From CAWCDJ01 sp963778675 (GTDB lineage: Bacteria > Acidobacteriota > Terriglobia > Bryobacterales > Bryobacteraceae): 64,000 bases of DNA. The translations under genes were made by a program, and so were the position numbers. The stretch spans positions 1,235,728 through 1,299,727 of the forward strand of contig CAVZVI010000014.1 of NCBI GenBank assembly GCA_963778675.1. Reading direction: 5' to 3'. Below the pieces are notes generated by a model. That model was not told the origin of the DNA. It was given only the letters and a program-made list of their open reading frames with translations, and made no database searches. Shown here one piece after another: positions 43,955 to 52,461 of this stretch (its first letter is position 1; each line of letters opens with the position of its first letter).

Positions 43955-44926
43955 ATGCCATTTCCCACACACCGATTGCGGCGCCTCCGCGCTAGCGAAT
44001 CGATCCGCAGCCTGGTGCGCGAGACACGCCTCGATCCGGCGCAATTCATCCTGCCGCTCTTCGCCTGCCCGGGGGAGGGCGTCCGCCGCGAAATCGGCGC
44101 CATGCCGGGCAATTACCAGATGTCGATCGATGAACTGGTCAAGGAATGCGCCGAGGTGGAGGCGCTGGGCATCGGGGGCGTGATCCTGTTCGGGCTGCCG
44201 GAGTCGAAGGACGAGATGGCTTCCGGCGCATACGACGATAACGGGATCGTGCAGCGGGCCATACGGGCAATTCGCAAGGAGACATCGCGCCTGCTGGTGG
44301 TCACCGACGTGTGCAACTGCGAATACACCAGCCACGGTCACTGCGGATACATCAAAGACGGGGATGTGGATAACGACACCACGCTGCAGTGGCTGGCGAA
44401 ATCGGCGCTTTCGCACGCGCGCGCCGGAGCGCACATCGTGGCTCCGTCGGACATGATGGACGGCCGCGTGTGGGCGATCCGCCAGGCGCTCGATGCCAAT
44501 GGCTACGAAAAAATCCCGATTTTGTCGTACGCGGCGAAGTTTGCGTCGGTATTCTACGGACCGTTCCGCGAGGCGGCCGAATCGGCCCCGCAGTTCGGCG
44601 ACCGGCGCAGCTACCAGATGGATCCGGCCAACTCTCTGGAAGCGATGCGCGAAATGGAGCTGGACGTCGAAGAGGGCGCCGACATGATCATGGTGAAGCC
44701 CGCCATGCCGTATTTGGACCTGATCGCGAAAGCGCGGGAGCGGTTCGACGTCCCGATCGCGGCCTACCAGGTGAGCGGCGAGTACTCGATGATCATGGCG
44801 GCGGCGCGCAATGGCTGGCTGGACGAGGAGCGGGCGATGATGGAGAGCCTGACCTCGATCGCCCGCGCCGGCGCCGGCATTATCTTGACCTATTTTGCGA
44901 AACCAGCGGCGCGGCTGTTGGGGTGA
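43955..44926 (+). CDS. hemB: Porphobilinogen synthase (delta-aminolevulinate dehydratase)
   Basis: 323 residues. The zinc-binding cysteines are in VVTDVCNCEYTSHGHCG (three Cys, as in the Zn-dependent form). The Schiff-base lysines are in LSYAAKFASVFYGPFREAA and MVKPAMPYLD. APSDMMDGRVWAIRQAL and YQVSGEYSMI complete the active site. It condenses two 5-aminolevulinate molecules to porphobilinogen, the common step to heme, siroheme and cobalamin. It stands alone here, divergent from the serS operon. ATG 43955 is preferred over GTG 43952. Confidence 0.96.
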   Translation: MPFPTHRLRRLRASESIRSLVRETRLDPAQFILPLFACPGEGVRREIGAMPGNYQMSIDELVKECAEVEALGIGGVILFGLPESKDEMASGAYDDNGIVQRAIRAIRKETSRLLVVTDVCNCEYTSHGHCGYIKDGDVDNDTTLQWLAKSALSHARAGAHIVAPSDMMDGRVWAIRQALDANGYEKIPILSYAAKFASVFYGPFREAAESAPQFGDRRSYQMDPANSLEAMREMELDVEEGADMIMVKPAMPYLDLIAKARERFDVPIAAYQVSGEYSMIMAAARNGWLDEERAMMESLTSIARAGAGIILTYFAKPAARLLG

Positions 44927-44951
44927 GATCAAAAGAACGCGCCTTCGTCGC

Positions 44952-44978
44952 GTGGGCAGGCCGGGAGGCCTACCCCAC
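44952..44978. repeat. REP-like palindrome, copy 3, between convergent genes
   Basis: GTGGG-C-AGGCC, loop GGGA, GGCCT-AC-CCCAC. It lies between the ends of hemB and the TIM-barrel gene and includes the latter's stop codon, so it may terminate both. Its sequence is related to the hairpins at 16934 and 21007. Confidence 0.5.
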
Positions 44979-45818
44979 TAACTTCCTGATGTACGCGAGG
45001 TTGCGGCGCATGTCGGCTTCCACGGTGCTGCCCTTTTGCGTATCGGTCTCGAGGTTGGCGTAGCCGGTGAAGCCGATGTCGCGGATGGCCCGCATAACCG
45101 CGGGGAAGTTAATGGAGCCTTCACCCAGGTAGTGCGGATTGTCCTTGAGGTGGATTTGGCAGATGCGGTCCTTGCCCAGCCAGCGGATCTCCTTCACCAC
45201 GTCGAATTTGTTGTTGGTGGAGTTGCCCACGTCGTAATACACCAAGACGTTCTTCGAGCGCGAGCGCTCCATGATCCGCACGTTGTCTTCGGCCGAAATG
45301 GTGTCTTCCAGGCCCAGAATCACTCCGGCTTTTTCGGCCTCGGGCGCCAGCTCGCGCAGAGCGTCGCCCACATGGTCGCCCTCCGCGGGGCTCTCGATTG
45401 CCCAGCGTCCGAAGAACGGCAGCAGCAGGACTTTGGTGTGGAGAGCCTTCGTCAGCCGGATGGAATCGGACACCCATTTGACCGCCAGCGGGTCGCTCTT
45501 GAGGCCGTTATCGTGAAGTCTGTCGACGCAGGTACCGTCGAGTGCGATCTTGTGTTCCGCGGAAAGGGCCAGGTAGCGGTCGATGAGCCCGGGATTGTCG
45601 AGCGGCAGTTTGCCATCGACAATCTTGCGTCCGAAGGAGATCTGGACCCCATCGAACCCGATCTTCGCGGCGAGGACGACGGCTTCGGGATCGGCGCCCA
45701 GGCGCAGGTTCCAGTCGGTAACCCCGATCGGAAGCTTTGTGGAAGCACGGAGGAGCGGCGCTCCGGCAGCGGCGGCTGCGGCGGAGCGCAGCAGGTCTCG
45801 GCGGGTCAATACGGCCAT
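44970..45818 (-). CDS. Tat-exported xylose-isomerase-like TIM-barrel protein (sugar phosphate isomerase/epimerase family)
   Basis: 282 residues with a twin-arginine leader (LTRRDLLRSAAAAAAGAPLL). The AP_endonuc_2/IolE-like barrel is seen in AAKIGFDGVQISFG, LLPFFGRWAIESPAEGDHV, VILGLEDTISAED (metal Glu), YYDVGNSTN (Asp) and ICQIHLKDNP (His), then GYANLETDTQ. The metal ligands are largely kept, so it is probably an active isomerase or epimerase of sugars or inositols outside the cytoplasm. It is convergent with hemB and preceded by a -10-like box 6 nt before the ATG. Confidence 0.82.
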   Translation of the reverse strand: MAVLTRRDLLRSAAAAAAGAPLLRASTKLPIGVTDWNLRLGADPEAVVLAAKIGFDGVQISFGRKIVDGKLPLDNPGLIDRYLALSAEHKIALDGTCVDRLHDNGLKSDPLAVKWVSDSIRLTKALHTKVLLLPFFGRWAIESPAEGDHVGDALRELAPEAEKAGVILGLEDTISAEDNVRIMERSRSKNVLVYYDVGNSTNNKFDVVKEIRWLGKDRICQIHLKDNPHYLGEGSINFPAVMRAIRDIGFTGYANLETDTQKGSTVEADMRRNLAYIRKLVG

Positions 45819-45824
45819 GCCAGC

Positions 45825-45830
45825 ATTCTA
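45825..45830 (-). promoter_or_regulatory. -10-like TAGAAT six bases before the TIM-barrel ATG
   Basis: Minus-strand TAGAAT separated from the ATG at 45818 by 6 nt (GCTGGC), with no Shine-Dalgarno. It is part of the leaderless pattern seen in this window. Confidence 0.4.
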
Positions 45831-45849
45831 TAGCGTCGCGGCCCCGGAG

Positions 45850-46332
45850 TTAAGCCACCCGCGAGATCTGACGGTACTCTTCTTCCGACCGGGCCGGCAG
45901 CAGCACCCAAAGGGTATATATCCCCAGAGCGGTCCCGAACGGCATATCGAGCAGGTTGAAACAGCCGAGCACGATGGCCAGCATGCGTGCCCACGGTTGG
46001 CGCTCGAGAAGCCCCCATCCGGCGATGATGCCGACGGCGGCGCTTCCCAGCATCAGGACTCCGATCCCGCGCATCAGGCCGAACACGAAGCCTGGCATCT
46101 CATGCGGGAACATCCCCATTCCCCACACGCCGCGGTGAAAGAAAGTCAGGAGGAAGAATCCCGGAATCAAGCGAAAGGCCGAAAGGGCGAGCCACAGAAT
46201 GCCCAGCATCCGGATGTGCCCCCCGATGCGCCCTTGGGAGGGCATCATGGGCAGGTTTCCGGCAGCCTTGCCGCAGGACGGACAGAATCGCTGGCTCTCG
46301 CTCACCCGCGTGCCGCAACGGTCGCAATACAT
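45850..46332 (-). CDS. Zinc-ribbon membrane protein, unknown function
   Basis: 160 residues. An N-terminal zinc ribbon (MYCDRCGTRVSESQRFCPSCG, two C-x-x-C pairs, one residue longer than quoted pieces) is followed by three or four membrane helices: MLGILWLALSAFRLIPGFF, GLMRGIGVLMLGSAAVGII, MLAIVLGCFNLL and ALGIYTLWVLLP. This zinc-ribbon-plus-helices layout is common in bacteria and has no set function. It is divergent from the transketolase genes and 31 bp ahead of the TIM-barrel gene on the same strand, so the two might be cotranscribed. Confidence 0.75.
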   Translation of the reverse strand: MYCDRCGTRVSESQRFCPSCGKAAGNLPMMPSQGRIGGHIRMLGILWLALSAFRLIPGFFLLTFFHRGVWGMGMFPHEMPGFVFGLMRGIGVLMLGSAAVGIIAGWGLLERQPWARMLAIVLGCFNLLDMPFGTALGIYTLWVLLPARSEEEYRQISRVA

Positions 46333-46415
46333 GCGATAACCTCCACTGGCTAGATACGGTAAAGGGGTGTCGATTGTTCCAACAGGGCAGAATCGATAGA
46401 ATGGAGAAGTTCTCC

Positions 46416-47237
46416 ATGCCTAAATCCATAGTGGAATTACAGGAAATCGCCAAGCGCGTACGGCGGGAAATCGTCGAGATGATCGGTGCTGCCAAGTCGG
46501 GCCACCCGGGCGGATCGCTGTCGGCGGTCGAAATTCTGGTCGAGCTGTACTTCGACTACATGAAGATCGACCCCAAGAATCCGGCATGGCCGGATCGCGA
46601 CCGTTTCATTCTCTCCAAGGGACACGCGGCGCCGGTGCTCTATTCCGTGATGGCGGAAGCGGGCTACGCCGAAACGCCGGTGAACAAGCTCAACACGCTG
46701 CGGAAGTGGGGCTCGGTTTACCAGGGCCACCCCGACGTTCGGTTCATCCACGCGCTGGAAGCCTCCACCGGGTCGCTCGGCGAAGGACTTTCGCTCGGGA
46801 TCGGGATCGGTCTGGCCGCCCGGCTGGATCAGCGCACCTATCGCACCTACGTGATGATGGGCGACGGAGAGATCCAGGAAGGCCAGGTCTGGGAAGCGGC
46901 CATGTCGGCGGCCTTCCACAAGGTCGACAACGTGGTGGCGATCGTGGACTACAACGGCATTCAGTTGGACGGCTTCGTCAAGGACATCATGGAAGTCGCG
47001 CCACTGGCCGACAAGTGGCGGGCGTTCGGGTGGCATACGCTGGAGATCAACGGGCACGACCTCCCGGCGATTCAGGCGGCGCTGCGCGAGGCCGAGGCCA
47101 CCAAGGGAAAGCCCACCTGCATCGTGGCCCACACGGTGAAGGGCAAAGGCGTTTCCTTTATGGAAAACAATCCGAAGTTCCACGGTACGGCGCCGACCGC
47201 CGATGAAGTCAAACTGGCCCTTCAGGAGCTGCAATAA
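46416..47237 (+). CDS. Transketolase, N-terminal (TPP-binding) subunit
   Basis: 273 residues from ATG 46416 (GGAGAAG at 46403-46409); ATG 46401 is an alternative. The TPP-binding signature is GDGEIQEGQVWEAAMSAA, ending with VAIVDYNG. AAKSGHPGGSLSAVEIL and DRFILSKGHAAPVLYSV are the transketolase phosphate and active-site blocks, and GSLGEGLSLGIG follows. Split transketolases encode the TPP-pyrophosphate half and the Pyr half on separate genes; the second half is next, 3 bp downstream. Together they transfer two-carbon units in the pentose phosphate pathway. DXS-like use is less likely. Confidence 0.92.
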   Translation: MPKSIVELQEIAKRVRREIVEMIGAAKSGHPGGSLSAVEILVELYFDYMKIDPKNPAWPDRDRFILSKGHAAPVLYSVMAEAGYAETPVNKLNTLRKWGSVYQGHPDVRFIHALEASTGSLGEGLSLGIGIGLAARLDQRTYRTYVMMGDGEIQEGQVWEAAMSAAFHKVDNVVAIVDYNGIQLDGFVKDIMEVAPLADKWRAFGWHTLEINGHDLPAIQAALREAEATKGKPTCIVAHTVKGKGVSFMENNPKFHGTAPTADEVKLALQELQ

Positions 47238-47240
47238 GAC

Positions 47241-48222
47241 ATGCCTGCACAAACCAAGCCTGCGCACATCAAATTCGAATTGAAAGCCGGCCCGGCGACC
47301 CGCGAAGCCTTCGGGCGGGCGCTGGTGGAACTCGGACGGGAAAACCGGGATATCGTCGTGTGCGATGCGGACCTTTCCAAATCCACCATGACCGTCTATT
47401 TCGCCAAGGAGTTCCCGGACCGTTTCTTTTCCTTCGGCATTGCCGAAGCCAACGCGGTGGCGGCGGGTGCGGGAATGGCGCTGGCGGGCAAGATCCCGTT
47501 CGTCTCCAGCTTCTCGGCGTTCGTGATGAACAAGGGGTTCGAACAGCTTCGGGCGTGCGCGGCATACCCGCACGTGAATCTGAAAGTGGTGGGAACGCAT
47601 AGCGGCATTTCGATCGGCGAGGATGGCCCGTCGCAGATGAGCATCGAAGAGATTTCGCTGGCCTGCTCGCTGGCGGGCTTCGTGGTAATGGCGCCGGCGG
47701 ACGAAGCCTCGACCAAGGCCTTGGTGCGCGCGGCCGCCGCGCACGTCGGCCCGGTCTTCATCCGCACCGGCCGGCCCAAGGCCCCGGTGATTTATGACGC
47801 CGCGCAGAAGTTCGAGATCGGCAAGTCGATCGAACTGGCCTCCGGGTCGGATGTCACGATCATCGCCAACGGGCTGCTGGTGGCGCAGGCGCTCCTGGCC
47901 GCTGAACACGCTCGAGGCGGAGGGTGTTTCGGTGCGCGTGATCGATATGCACACCGTGAAGCCGCTCGACCGCGAGGCCATCGGGAAGGCTGCCGCGGAA
48001 ACAGGCGCGATTGTGGTGGCGGAAGAACACCTGGTGGATGGCGGCCTCGGCGTACGGGTAGCGCAGGTCGTGGCCGAGACCCATCCATGCCCCATGGAGT
48101 TCGTCGGCATCCACGACCGCTATGCCGAATCCGGCCAGCCGGACGAACTGATGGAGAAATACGGCCTGGTGGCGCCCGATGTGGCTGCGGCCGCGCACAA
48201 GGTCGTCGCGCGCAAGCGCTGA
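47241..48222 (+). CDS. Transketolase, C-terminal subunit, apparent frameshift
   Basis: About 326 residues once a one-base insertion near 47904-47908 is removed. Pyr domain: VVCDADLSKSTMTVYFAKEF, FSFGIAEANAVAAGAGMALAG (Glu contacts TPP), and GTHSGISIGEDGPSQMSIEE. The shifted part reads LEAEGVSVRVIDMHTVKPLD, VVAEEHLVDGGLG and FVGIHDRYAESGQPDELMEKYGL, the standard transketolase C-terminal domain. It pairs with the N-terminal subunit 3 bp upstream. The indel is probably a sequence error, since both sides remain well conserved and the operon is otherwise intact. Confidence 0.88.
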
Positions 48223-48231
48223 GCCGCCGAC

Positions 48232-49230
48232 ATGCCGGAGGGCTGCTTAGCCGAGGCGTTGATCGATCAGAGCCCCGCCTGCCATTGGCTGATCGATCAC
48301 GAAGGCGTCTTTGTTTTAGTCCGTGGCGAGTCTTGCGGCATCTTCGGCAAGCCCTCCGGTGGCCTGACAGGGCAGCGTCTCGCCGACCTGTTGGCGCCCG
48401 AGGGCGCCGCCCTGTGGGACTCGCGATTGCAGCGAGTCTTCGCCGGCGAAACGCTTCACCTCCGCCAGCGGGATAACGGCAACACGTATAACATCTCGGC
48501 TTTCCCGGTGCGGTTGGATGGGGAGGTCCGCTATGCCGGCGGCCTGGCGCGGGAGGTCACTCCCTGGGGCACCGCGGAACAGGAACTGCGGCATTCGGTG
48601 CTGGGCGCGCTGAAGGCCATGGAGTTCGATCGCAACATGCTCTCCAAGTTTCTGCACGACTCCATCGGCCAGAACCTGACGGCGCTCGGGCTGCAACTCG
48701 ACCTGATCCGCATGGAACTGGAGACCATGGCGCCGGACGTGTGTGTTCGTATCTCGGAGATGCAGGGTGTGCTCGAAGAGATCATGGAAGATACCCGGGA
48801 GTACAGCTACGAGCTGAACCCTTCGGCGGTGGAGCGCACCGGGCTTCGGGCCGCGCTCGACCGCCTGGCGGCGCGCCTTCGCGAGCGCTTCCCGGGCACC
48901 CTGCGTCTGAATGTGGACCCCTCTTTGAAACTGGAGCCGGAGATCGCTTCGGCCATTTTTCATATCACGCAGGAGGCTGTGGAGAACGCTTTGCAGCATT
49001 CCAGTTGCTCTGCGATCGAAATCGCGGTAAAGTCCTCACGTACTGGTACGTTCCTGGAGGTAAAGGACAACGGAAGGGGGTTCGATCCGGGCGACCTGCT
49101 GTCCGGGCGCAGAGGGCTGGGGTTTCTGAGCATGGAGCACTATGCCGCGCAAGCCGGCCTGGAACTGGCGATCGTCAGCCATCCGGGAGCCGGCACCACC
49201 GTGCGGGCAGAGACCTCTGAGAGCCGCTGA
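48232..49230 (+). CDS. Cytoplasmic PAS sensor histidine kinase, NarX/DegS type
   Basis: 332 residues without membrane segments. A PAS-like domain occupies about 1-110 (SPACHWLIDHEGVFVLVRG, YNISAFPVRLDG). The HisKA_3 phosphoacceptor is His142 in KFLHDSIGQNLTALGLQLDL, and the ATPase has HITQEAVENALQHS (N box) and VKDNGRGFDPGD (G1), then RRGLGFLSMEHYA (G2). It phosphorylates the LuxR-type regulator encoded 8 bp downstream. The signal sensed by the PAS domain is unknown; no heme- or flavin-specific residue is evident. Confidence 0.88.
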   Translation: MPEGCLAEALIDQSPACHWLIDHEGVFVLVRGESCGIFGKPSGGLTGQRLADLLAPEGAALWDSRLQRVFAGETLHLRQRDNGNTYNISAFPVRLDGEVRYAGGLAREVTPWGTAEQELRHSVLGALKAMEFDRNMLSKFLHDSIGQNLTALGLQLDLIRMELETMAPDVCVRISEMQGVLEEIMEDTREYSYELNPSAVERTGLRAALDRLAARLRERFPGTLRLNVDPSLKLEPEIASAIFHITQEAVENALQHSSCSAIEIAVKSSRTGTFLEVKDNGRGFDPGDLLSGRRGLGFLSMEHYAAQAGLELAIVSHPGAGTTVRAETSESR

Positions 49231-49238
49231 GACACACT

Positions 49239-49916
49239 ATGGCGTTCGACATTGTACTTGTCGATGATCACAAACTGGTCCGCGACGGAGTCCGGACGAT
49301 CCTGGAGCGGGGCGGGGAGTTCCGAGTGGTGGGAGAAGCGGAAAACGGCGGCGACGCCGTGCAGCTCTGCAAGAAGACCAATCCCGACCTGGTACTGATG
49401 GATATCGGGCTGCCCGGAATGAACGGCGTGGAAGCGACTACGGAGCTGCTGCGCCATTGCCCCACGGTCAAGGTCGTGATCCTCTCGATGTACGACGACG
49501 AGAATTCGGTGGTGAGCGCCATCCGCTCGGGCGCCCGTGCTTTCGTGCTGAAGAAGGCTTCGTCGAGCGAACTGGTGGATGCCCTGCGCACGGTGGCGCG
49601 CGGCGGCTCGTACCTGAGTTCGCAGGTTTCCGACCGGCTGCTGGCGCGCATTCAGCGAGGGGACCTCGAAACCCACGACCGGAGCCCCCTGGAATCGCTC
49701 TCGCCGCGGGAATTGCAGGTGCTGCGGCTGGTGGCCGAAGGCAAGACGAGCAAGGATATCGCGGTGCTGCTCGACCTGGGCCTGCAGACCGTCCGCAGCT
49801 ACCGCAAGACCATGATGAAGAAGCTGGGCGTGAACAACGTCGCCGGCCTCACGCAATTAGCCCTGGCGGCCGGCATTACCCACTGGAACAAGCCCGATGC
49901 AAACTCCGTGGGGTGA
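49239..49916 (+). CDS. NarL/LuxR-family response regulator
   Basis: 225 residues. Receiver with Asp55 in LVLMDIGLPGMNG, acidic pocket VDDHKLVRDG and Lys in FVLKKASS. The LuxR helix-turn-helix (about 155-215) reads LSPRELQVLRLVAEGKTSKDIA and VRSYRKTMMKKLGVNN. It is the cognate partner of the PAS kinase 8 bp upstream and its 3' end overlaps the next gene by 20 bp. Targets are unknown; the operon-like link to an amidohydrolase may be a clue or a coincidence. Confidence 0.9.
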   Translation: MAFDIVLVDDHKLVRDGVRTILERGGEFRVVGEAENGGDAVQLCKKTNPDLVLMDIGLPGMNGVEATTELLRHCPTVKVVILSMYDDENSVVSAIRSGARAFVLKKASSSELVDALRTVARGGSYLSSQVSDRLLARIQRGDLETHDRSPLESLSPRELQVLRLVAEGKTSKDIAVLLDLGLQTVRSYRKTMMKKLGVNNVAGLTQLALAAGITHWNKPDANSVG

Positions 49917-50778
49917 ATGCGCCGTCACCGACGCGCACACCCATTTCTTCTCCCACCGCTTCTACACGTCGCTGGGAGCGCCTGCCGGAAAGGATGCCGC
50001 GCAGGTCGCCGCGGCGCTCGCCTGGGACCCGCCGCCGGAAGACCCCGCCGTGCTCGCCCGCACCTGGGCCGAGGAACTGGACAGCCACGGAGTCGCACGG
50101 GCCGCCATCATCGCCAGCGTTCCGGGCGACGAGGATTCGGTGAAAACGGCAGCCCGGGCTTGTCCCGGCCGCTTCTTTCCCTACGCCATGGTCAACCCCC
50201 TGGCCGAGGTGGCGCCGGACCTGGAGGGCCTGGCCGCGATCTGCCTCTTTCCGGCCATGCATCGCTACAGCCTGCACCACGACCGCGTGGGAGCGCTCCT
50301 CGATCGCGTGGCCGGCACGAGGTGTGCGGTGTTCGTCCATTGCGGGGTGCTGACGGTCGGAGTCCGCCGCAAACTGGGTCTGCCGTCGCCATTCGATATG
50401 CGGTATTCCAACCCGCTCGACCTGCACGCCGTGGCGCTCCACTATCCGCAGATCCGGTTCATCGTGCCGCATTTCGGCGCGGGCTACTTCCGGGAGGCCC
50501 TGATGCTGGCGGACCTTTGCGGCAACGTCTACCTGGACACCTCCAGCAGCAATTCCTGGATGCGGTACGAAGGCCTGGACCTGAAGACGGTGTTCCAGCG
50601 GGCCCTGTCGGTGGCCGGCGCCGGAAGGCTGCTGTTCGGAACCGATTCGTCGTTCCTCCCGAGGGGCTGGAACCGGGAGATCTTCCAGGTCCAGACGCGC
50701 ACCCTCATGGACCTGGGCATCGGCGACTCGGATGCGCGCCTGATCCTGGGCGGCAATCTCGACCGTGTCCTTTCCTGA
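49897..50778 (+). CDS. Amidohydrolase 2-family metal-dependent hydrolase
   Basis: 293 residues overlapping the regulator gene by 20 bp. The TIM-barrel amidohydrolase starts with VTDAHTHFFS (H-x-H metal ligands), has VFVHCGVLT and FIVPHFGAGYF for further His, and ends with LLFGTDSSFLPRG carrying the catalytic Asp. This is the ACMSD/uracil-carboxylate-type subgroup that hydrolyses or decarboxylates small cyclic acids. The substrate is unknown. Its coupling to a two-component system is unusual and might mean that pathway is sensed by the PAS kinase. Confidence 0.82.
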   Translation: MQTPWGECAVTDAHTHFFSHRFYTSLGAPAGKDAAQVAAALAWDPPPEDPAVLARTWAEELDSHGVARAAIIASVPGDEDSVKTAARACPGRFFPYAMVNPLAEVAPDLEGLAAICLFPAMHRYSLHHDRVGALLDRVAGTRCAVFVHCGVLTVGVRRKLGLPSPFDMRYSNPLDLHAVALHYPQIRFIVPHFGAGYFREALMLADLCGNVYLDTSSSNSWMRYEGLDLKTVFQRALSVAGAGRLLFGTDSSFLPRGWNREIFQVQTRTLMDLGIGDSDARLILGGNLDRVLS

Positions 50779-50814
50779 GAATTCTCCTCCCTTCGTCCCA
50801 CTAGACGGACGATC

Positions 50815-51354
50815 ATGCATTTGGGATTTGCGCGGCGGGTGCGGCACCCGCTCTATCCGCGTCTGGCCGCCGCAGCAGCGGGGCGCGGCGGGCCCCGGGT
50901 TGCGCCCGCCCTCGCGGGCACACTCGAGGAACTGCGCCGTGCGGCGGCCGAGGGCACGCGTGCCACGCGCGCTCTATTCGTGCTGGTGGAACAGGAACGG
51001 CCGACACTGACCGGTGCGGAACGGGATTTCCTGTGGGAGTGCTTTCAGGTTCCCGCCTTCCTTCTTCTGCGCGGCGCCGGCGGAAAAATTCTGGGGTACG
51101 AGTGCGAAGCCCAGGATGGGTTTCACCTGGAGGCGGGCGACGTCCATCTCGATGGAGCCTTGCCGGTATCCAAGCCCTGTGAGTGCGGACGCCCGGGCCA
51201 TCGCGTAAGAGTGGATACGGCCGCTTACACCGAGACTGCCAGCGCGTGCTCAGCGGCCACGCGGCCGTCCGAGGCGGGCTTATACCCCGCGTGCTGCAGT
51301 GCCGATCCGAGGGCTTCGAGAATCAGCAGCACATTTTCCGCCGTCGAGCCGTAG
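50815..51354 (+). CDS. Conserved protein of unknown function with C-terminal Cys cluster; 3' end uncertain
   Basis: As read, 179 residues, but the last 130 bp lie inside the convergent aminotransferase gene, and residues after about 130 look random. The likely true core is ALFVLVEQERPTLTGAERDFLWECFQVPAF, LGYECEAQDGFHL and KPCECGRPGHRV (C-x-C plus Gly-Arg-Pro). A single indel near 51190-51210 would end it close to there. I do not recognise the family. The Cys cluster may bind metal. The gene starts 37 bp after the amidohydrolase on the same strand. Confidence 0.5.
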   Translation: MHLGFARRVRHPLYPRLAAAAAGRGGPRVAPALAGTLEELRRAAAEGTRATRALFVLVEQERPTLTGAERDFLWECFQVPAFLLLRGAGGKILGYECEAQDGFHLEAGDVHLDGALPVSKPCECGRPGHRVRVDTAAYTETASACSAATRPSEAGLYPACCSADPRASRISSTFSAVEP

Positions 51355-52406
51355 CCCATCACTCCGATACGGAAAACTTTGCCGGCCAGCGGGCCGAAGC
51401 CGCCGGCGATTTCGATATTGCGCTTCTCCAGAAGATACTGGCGCACCTTGGCGTCGTCCACCCCGGCGGGCACCCGCGGTGTGTTCAGGGTCCAGAGGCG
51501 GTTTGCCGGATCCGCCACGTGCATTTCGAGCCCCATGGCTTCGATTCCGGCGACGAATGCCTGGTGGTTCTTGCGGTGCCGCGACCAGCGGTTTTCCAGC
51601 CCTTCTTCCGCTACCATCACGAGACCTTCGCGAAGGGCATAGAACAGCGTGGCAGAGGCCGTGTGGTGATACTTGTGGCCCGTGAAGAAGGTATCGAGCA
51701 GTTGCAGGTCGAGGTACCACGACTGCACCGGAGTGGCGCGCGACTTGAGGCGGTCGAGCGCTCGCGGTGAAACCGTTATGGGCGCGAGGCCGGGAGGGCA
51801 TCCCAATCCCTTTTGTGTGCAACTGTAGGCGATGTCGATGCCGTTCTCGTCCACCAGCACCGGCATGCCGCCGAGCGATGTGACGCAGTCGGCGATCACC
51901 AGCGCGCCGGCTTCGTGCGCGGCTTCGCAGATCGGCTTCGCCTGGTTGTACATCCCCGTCGAGGTCTCGGCCTGTACGAAGGCTACCAGGTGCGGCTGCT
52001 CGCGCCGGATGAACTCCCGCGCTTCCTGCGGGTCGAACGGCTCGCCCCAATCCTTGACGAGCCGTACCACTTCAGCCCCCTGGCGGCGCGCCATTTCGCC
52101 GATCCGGTCGGCGAAAAAGCCGTTGCTCAGCAGGGCAAATTTGCGCCCGGGCTCGGCAAAGTTCGCCACCGCGGCTTCCATGCCGGCGCTGCCCGTGCCC
52201 GACAACGCCAGGTTGAACTGGTTGGCCGTCGAGTAGGCATAGCCCAGAAGGGAGCGAATCTCCCCGGCGACCTGGAAGAAGAACGGATCGAGGTGCCCCA
52301 CAACCGTCTGGCCCATGGCCTGGTAAACGCGCGGAGCGACCTGGCCGGGGCCCGGTCCGAAGAGCAGGCGCGGCGGCGCCTGAAGTGGAGGATAGGAGGG
52401 CGGCAT
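51225..52406 (-). CDS. Class V aminotransferase (alanine-glyoxylate / serine-pyruvate type)
   Basis: 393 residues, full length for AGXT-like enzymes. LFGPGPGQVAPRVYQAM is the typical start, LALSGTGSAGMEAAVANF binds PLP phosphate, AFVQAETSTGMYNQ and LVIADCVTSLGGMPV hold the cofactor Asp, and the Schiff-base Lys is in AYSCTQKGLGCPPG, followed by YHHTASATLFYALREGL. It transfers an amino group from alanine or serine to glyoxylate (or pyruvate), cytoplasmic. It is on its own, with a -10-like TACACT 7 nt before the ATG, and converges on the uncertain gene at 50815. Confidence 0.92.
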   Translation of the reverse strand: MPPSYPPLQAPPRLLFGPGPGQVAPRVYQAMGQTVVGHLDPFFFQVAGEIRSLLGYAYSTANQFNLALSGTGSAGMEAAVANFAEPGRKFALLSNGFFADRIGEMARRQGAEVVRLVKDWGEPFDPQEAREFIRREQPHLVAFVQAETSTGMYNQAKPICEAAHEAGALVIADCVTSLGGMPVLVDENGIDIAYSCTQKGLGCPPGLAPITVSPRALDRLKSRATPVQSWYLDLQLLDTFFTGHKYHHTASATLFYALREGLVMVAEEGLENRWSRHRKNHQAFVAGIEAMGLEMHVADPANRLWTLNTPRVPAGVDDAKVRQYLLEKRNIEIAGGFGPLAGKVFRIGVMGYGSTAENVLLILEALGSALQHAGYKPASDGRVAAEHALAVSV

Positions 52407-52413
52407 AAAGCAT

Positions 52414-52419
52414 AGTGTA
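52414..52419 (-). promoter_or_regulatory. -10-like TACACT seven bases before the aminotransferase ATG
   Basis: Minus-strand TACACT with 7 nt to the ATG at 52406 and no Shine-Dalgarno, fitting a leaderless message. Confidence 0.4.
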
Positions 52420-52461
52420 ACCCCTCAATGCCCGATGAGCCGCTTCAGAGACGCTTCGCGC

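Noticed and set aside
2700..47910. Programmed frameshifting as the cause of the many split genes
   Set aside because: The shift points share no slippery heptamer, stem or Shine-Dalgarno-like stimulator, and affect unrelated genes including serS.
46437..48110. A 557-codon minus-strand frame across the transketolase genes
   Set aside because: No domain on that strand, while the plus strand encodes two clear transketolase subunits. High GC creates long antisense frames.
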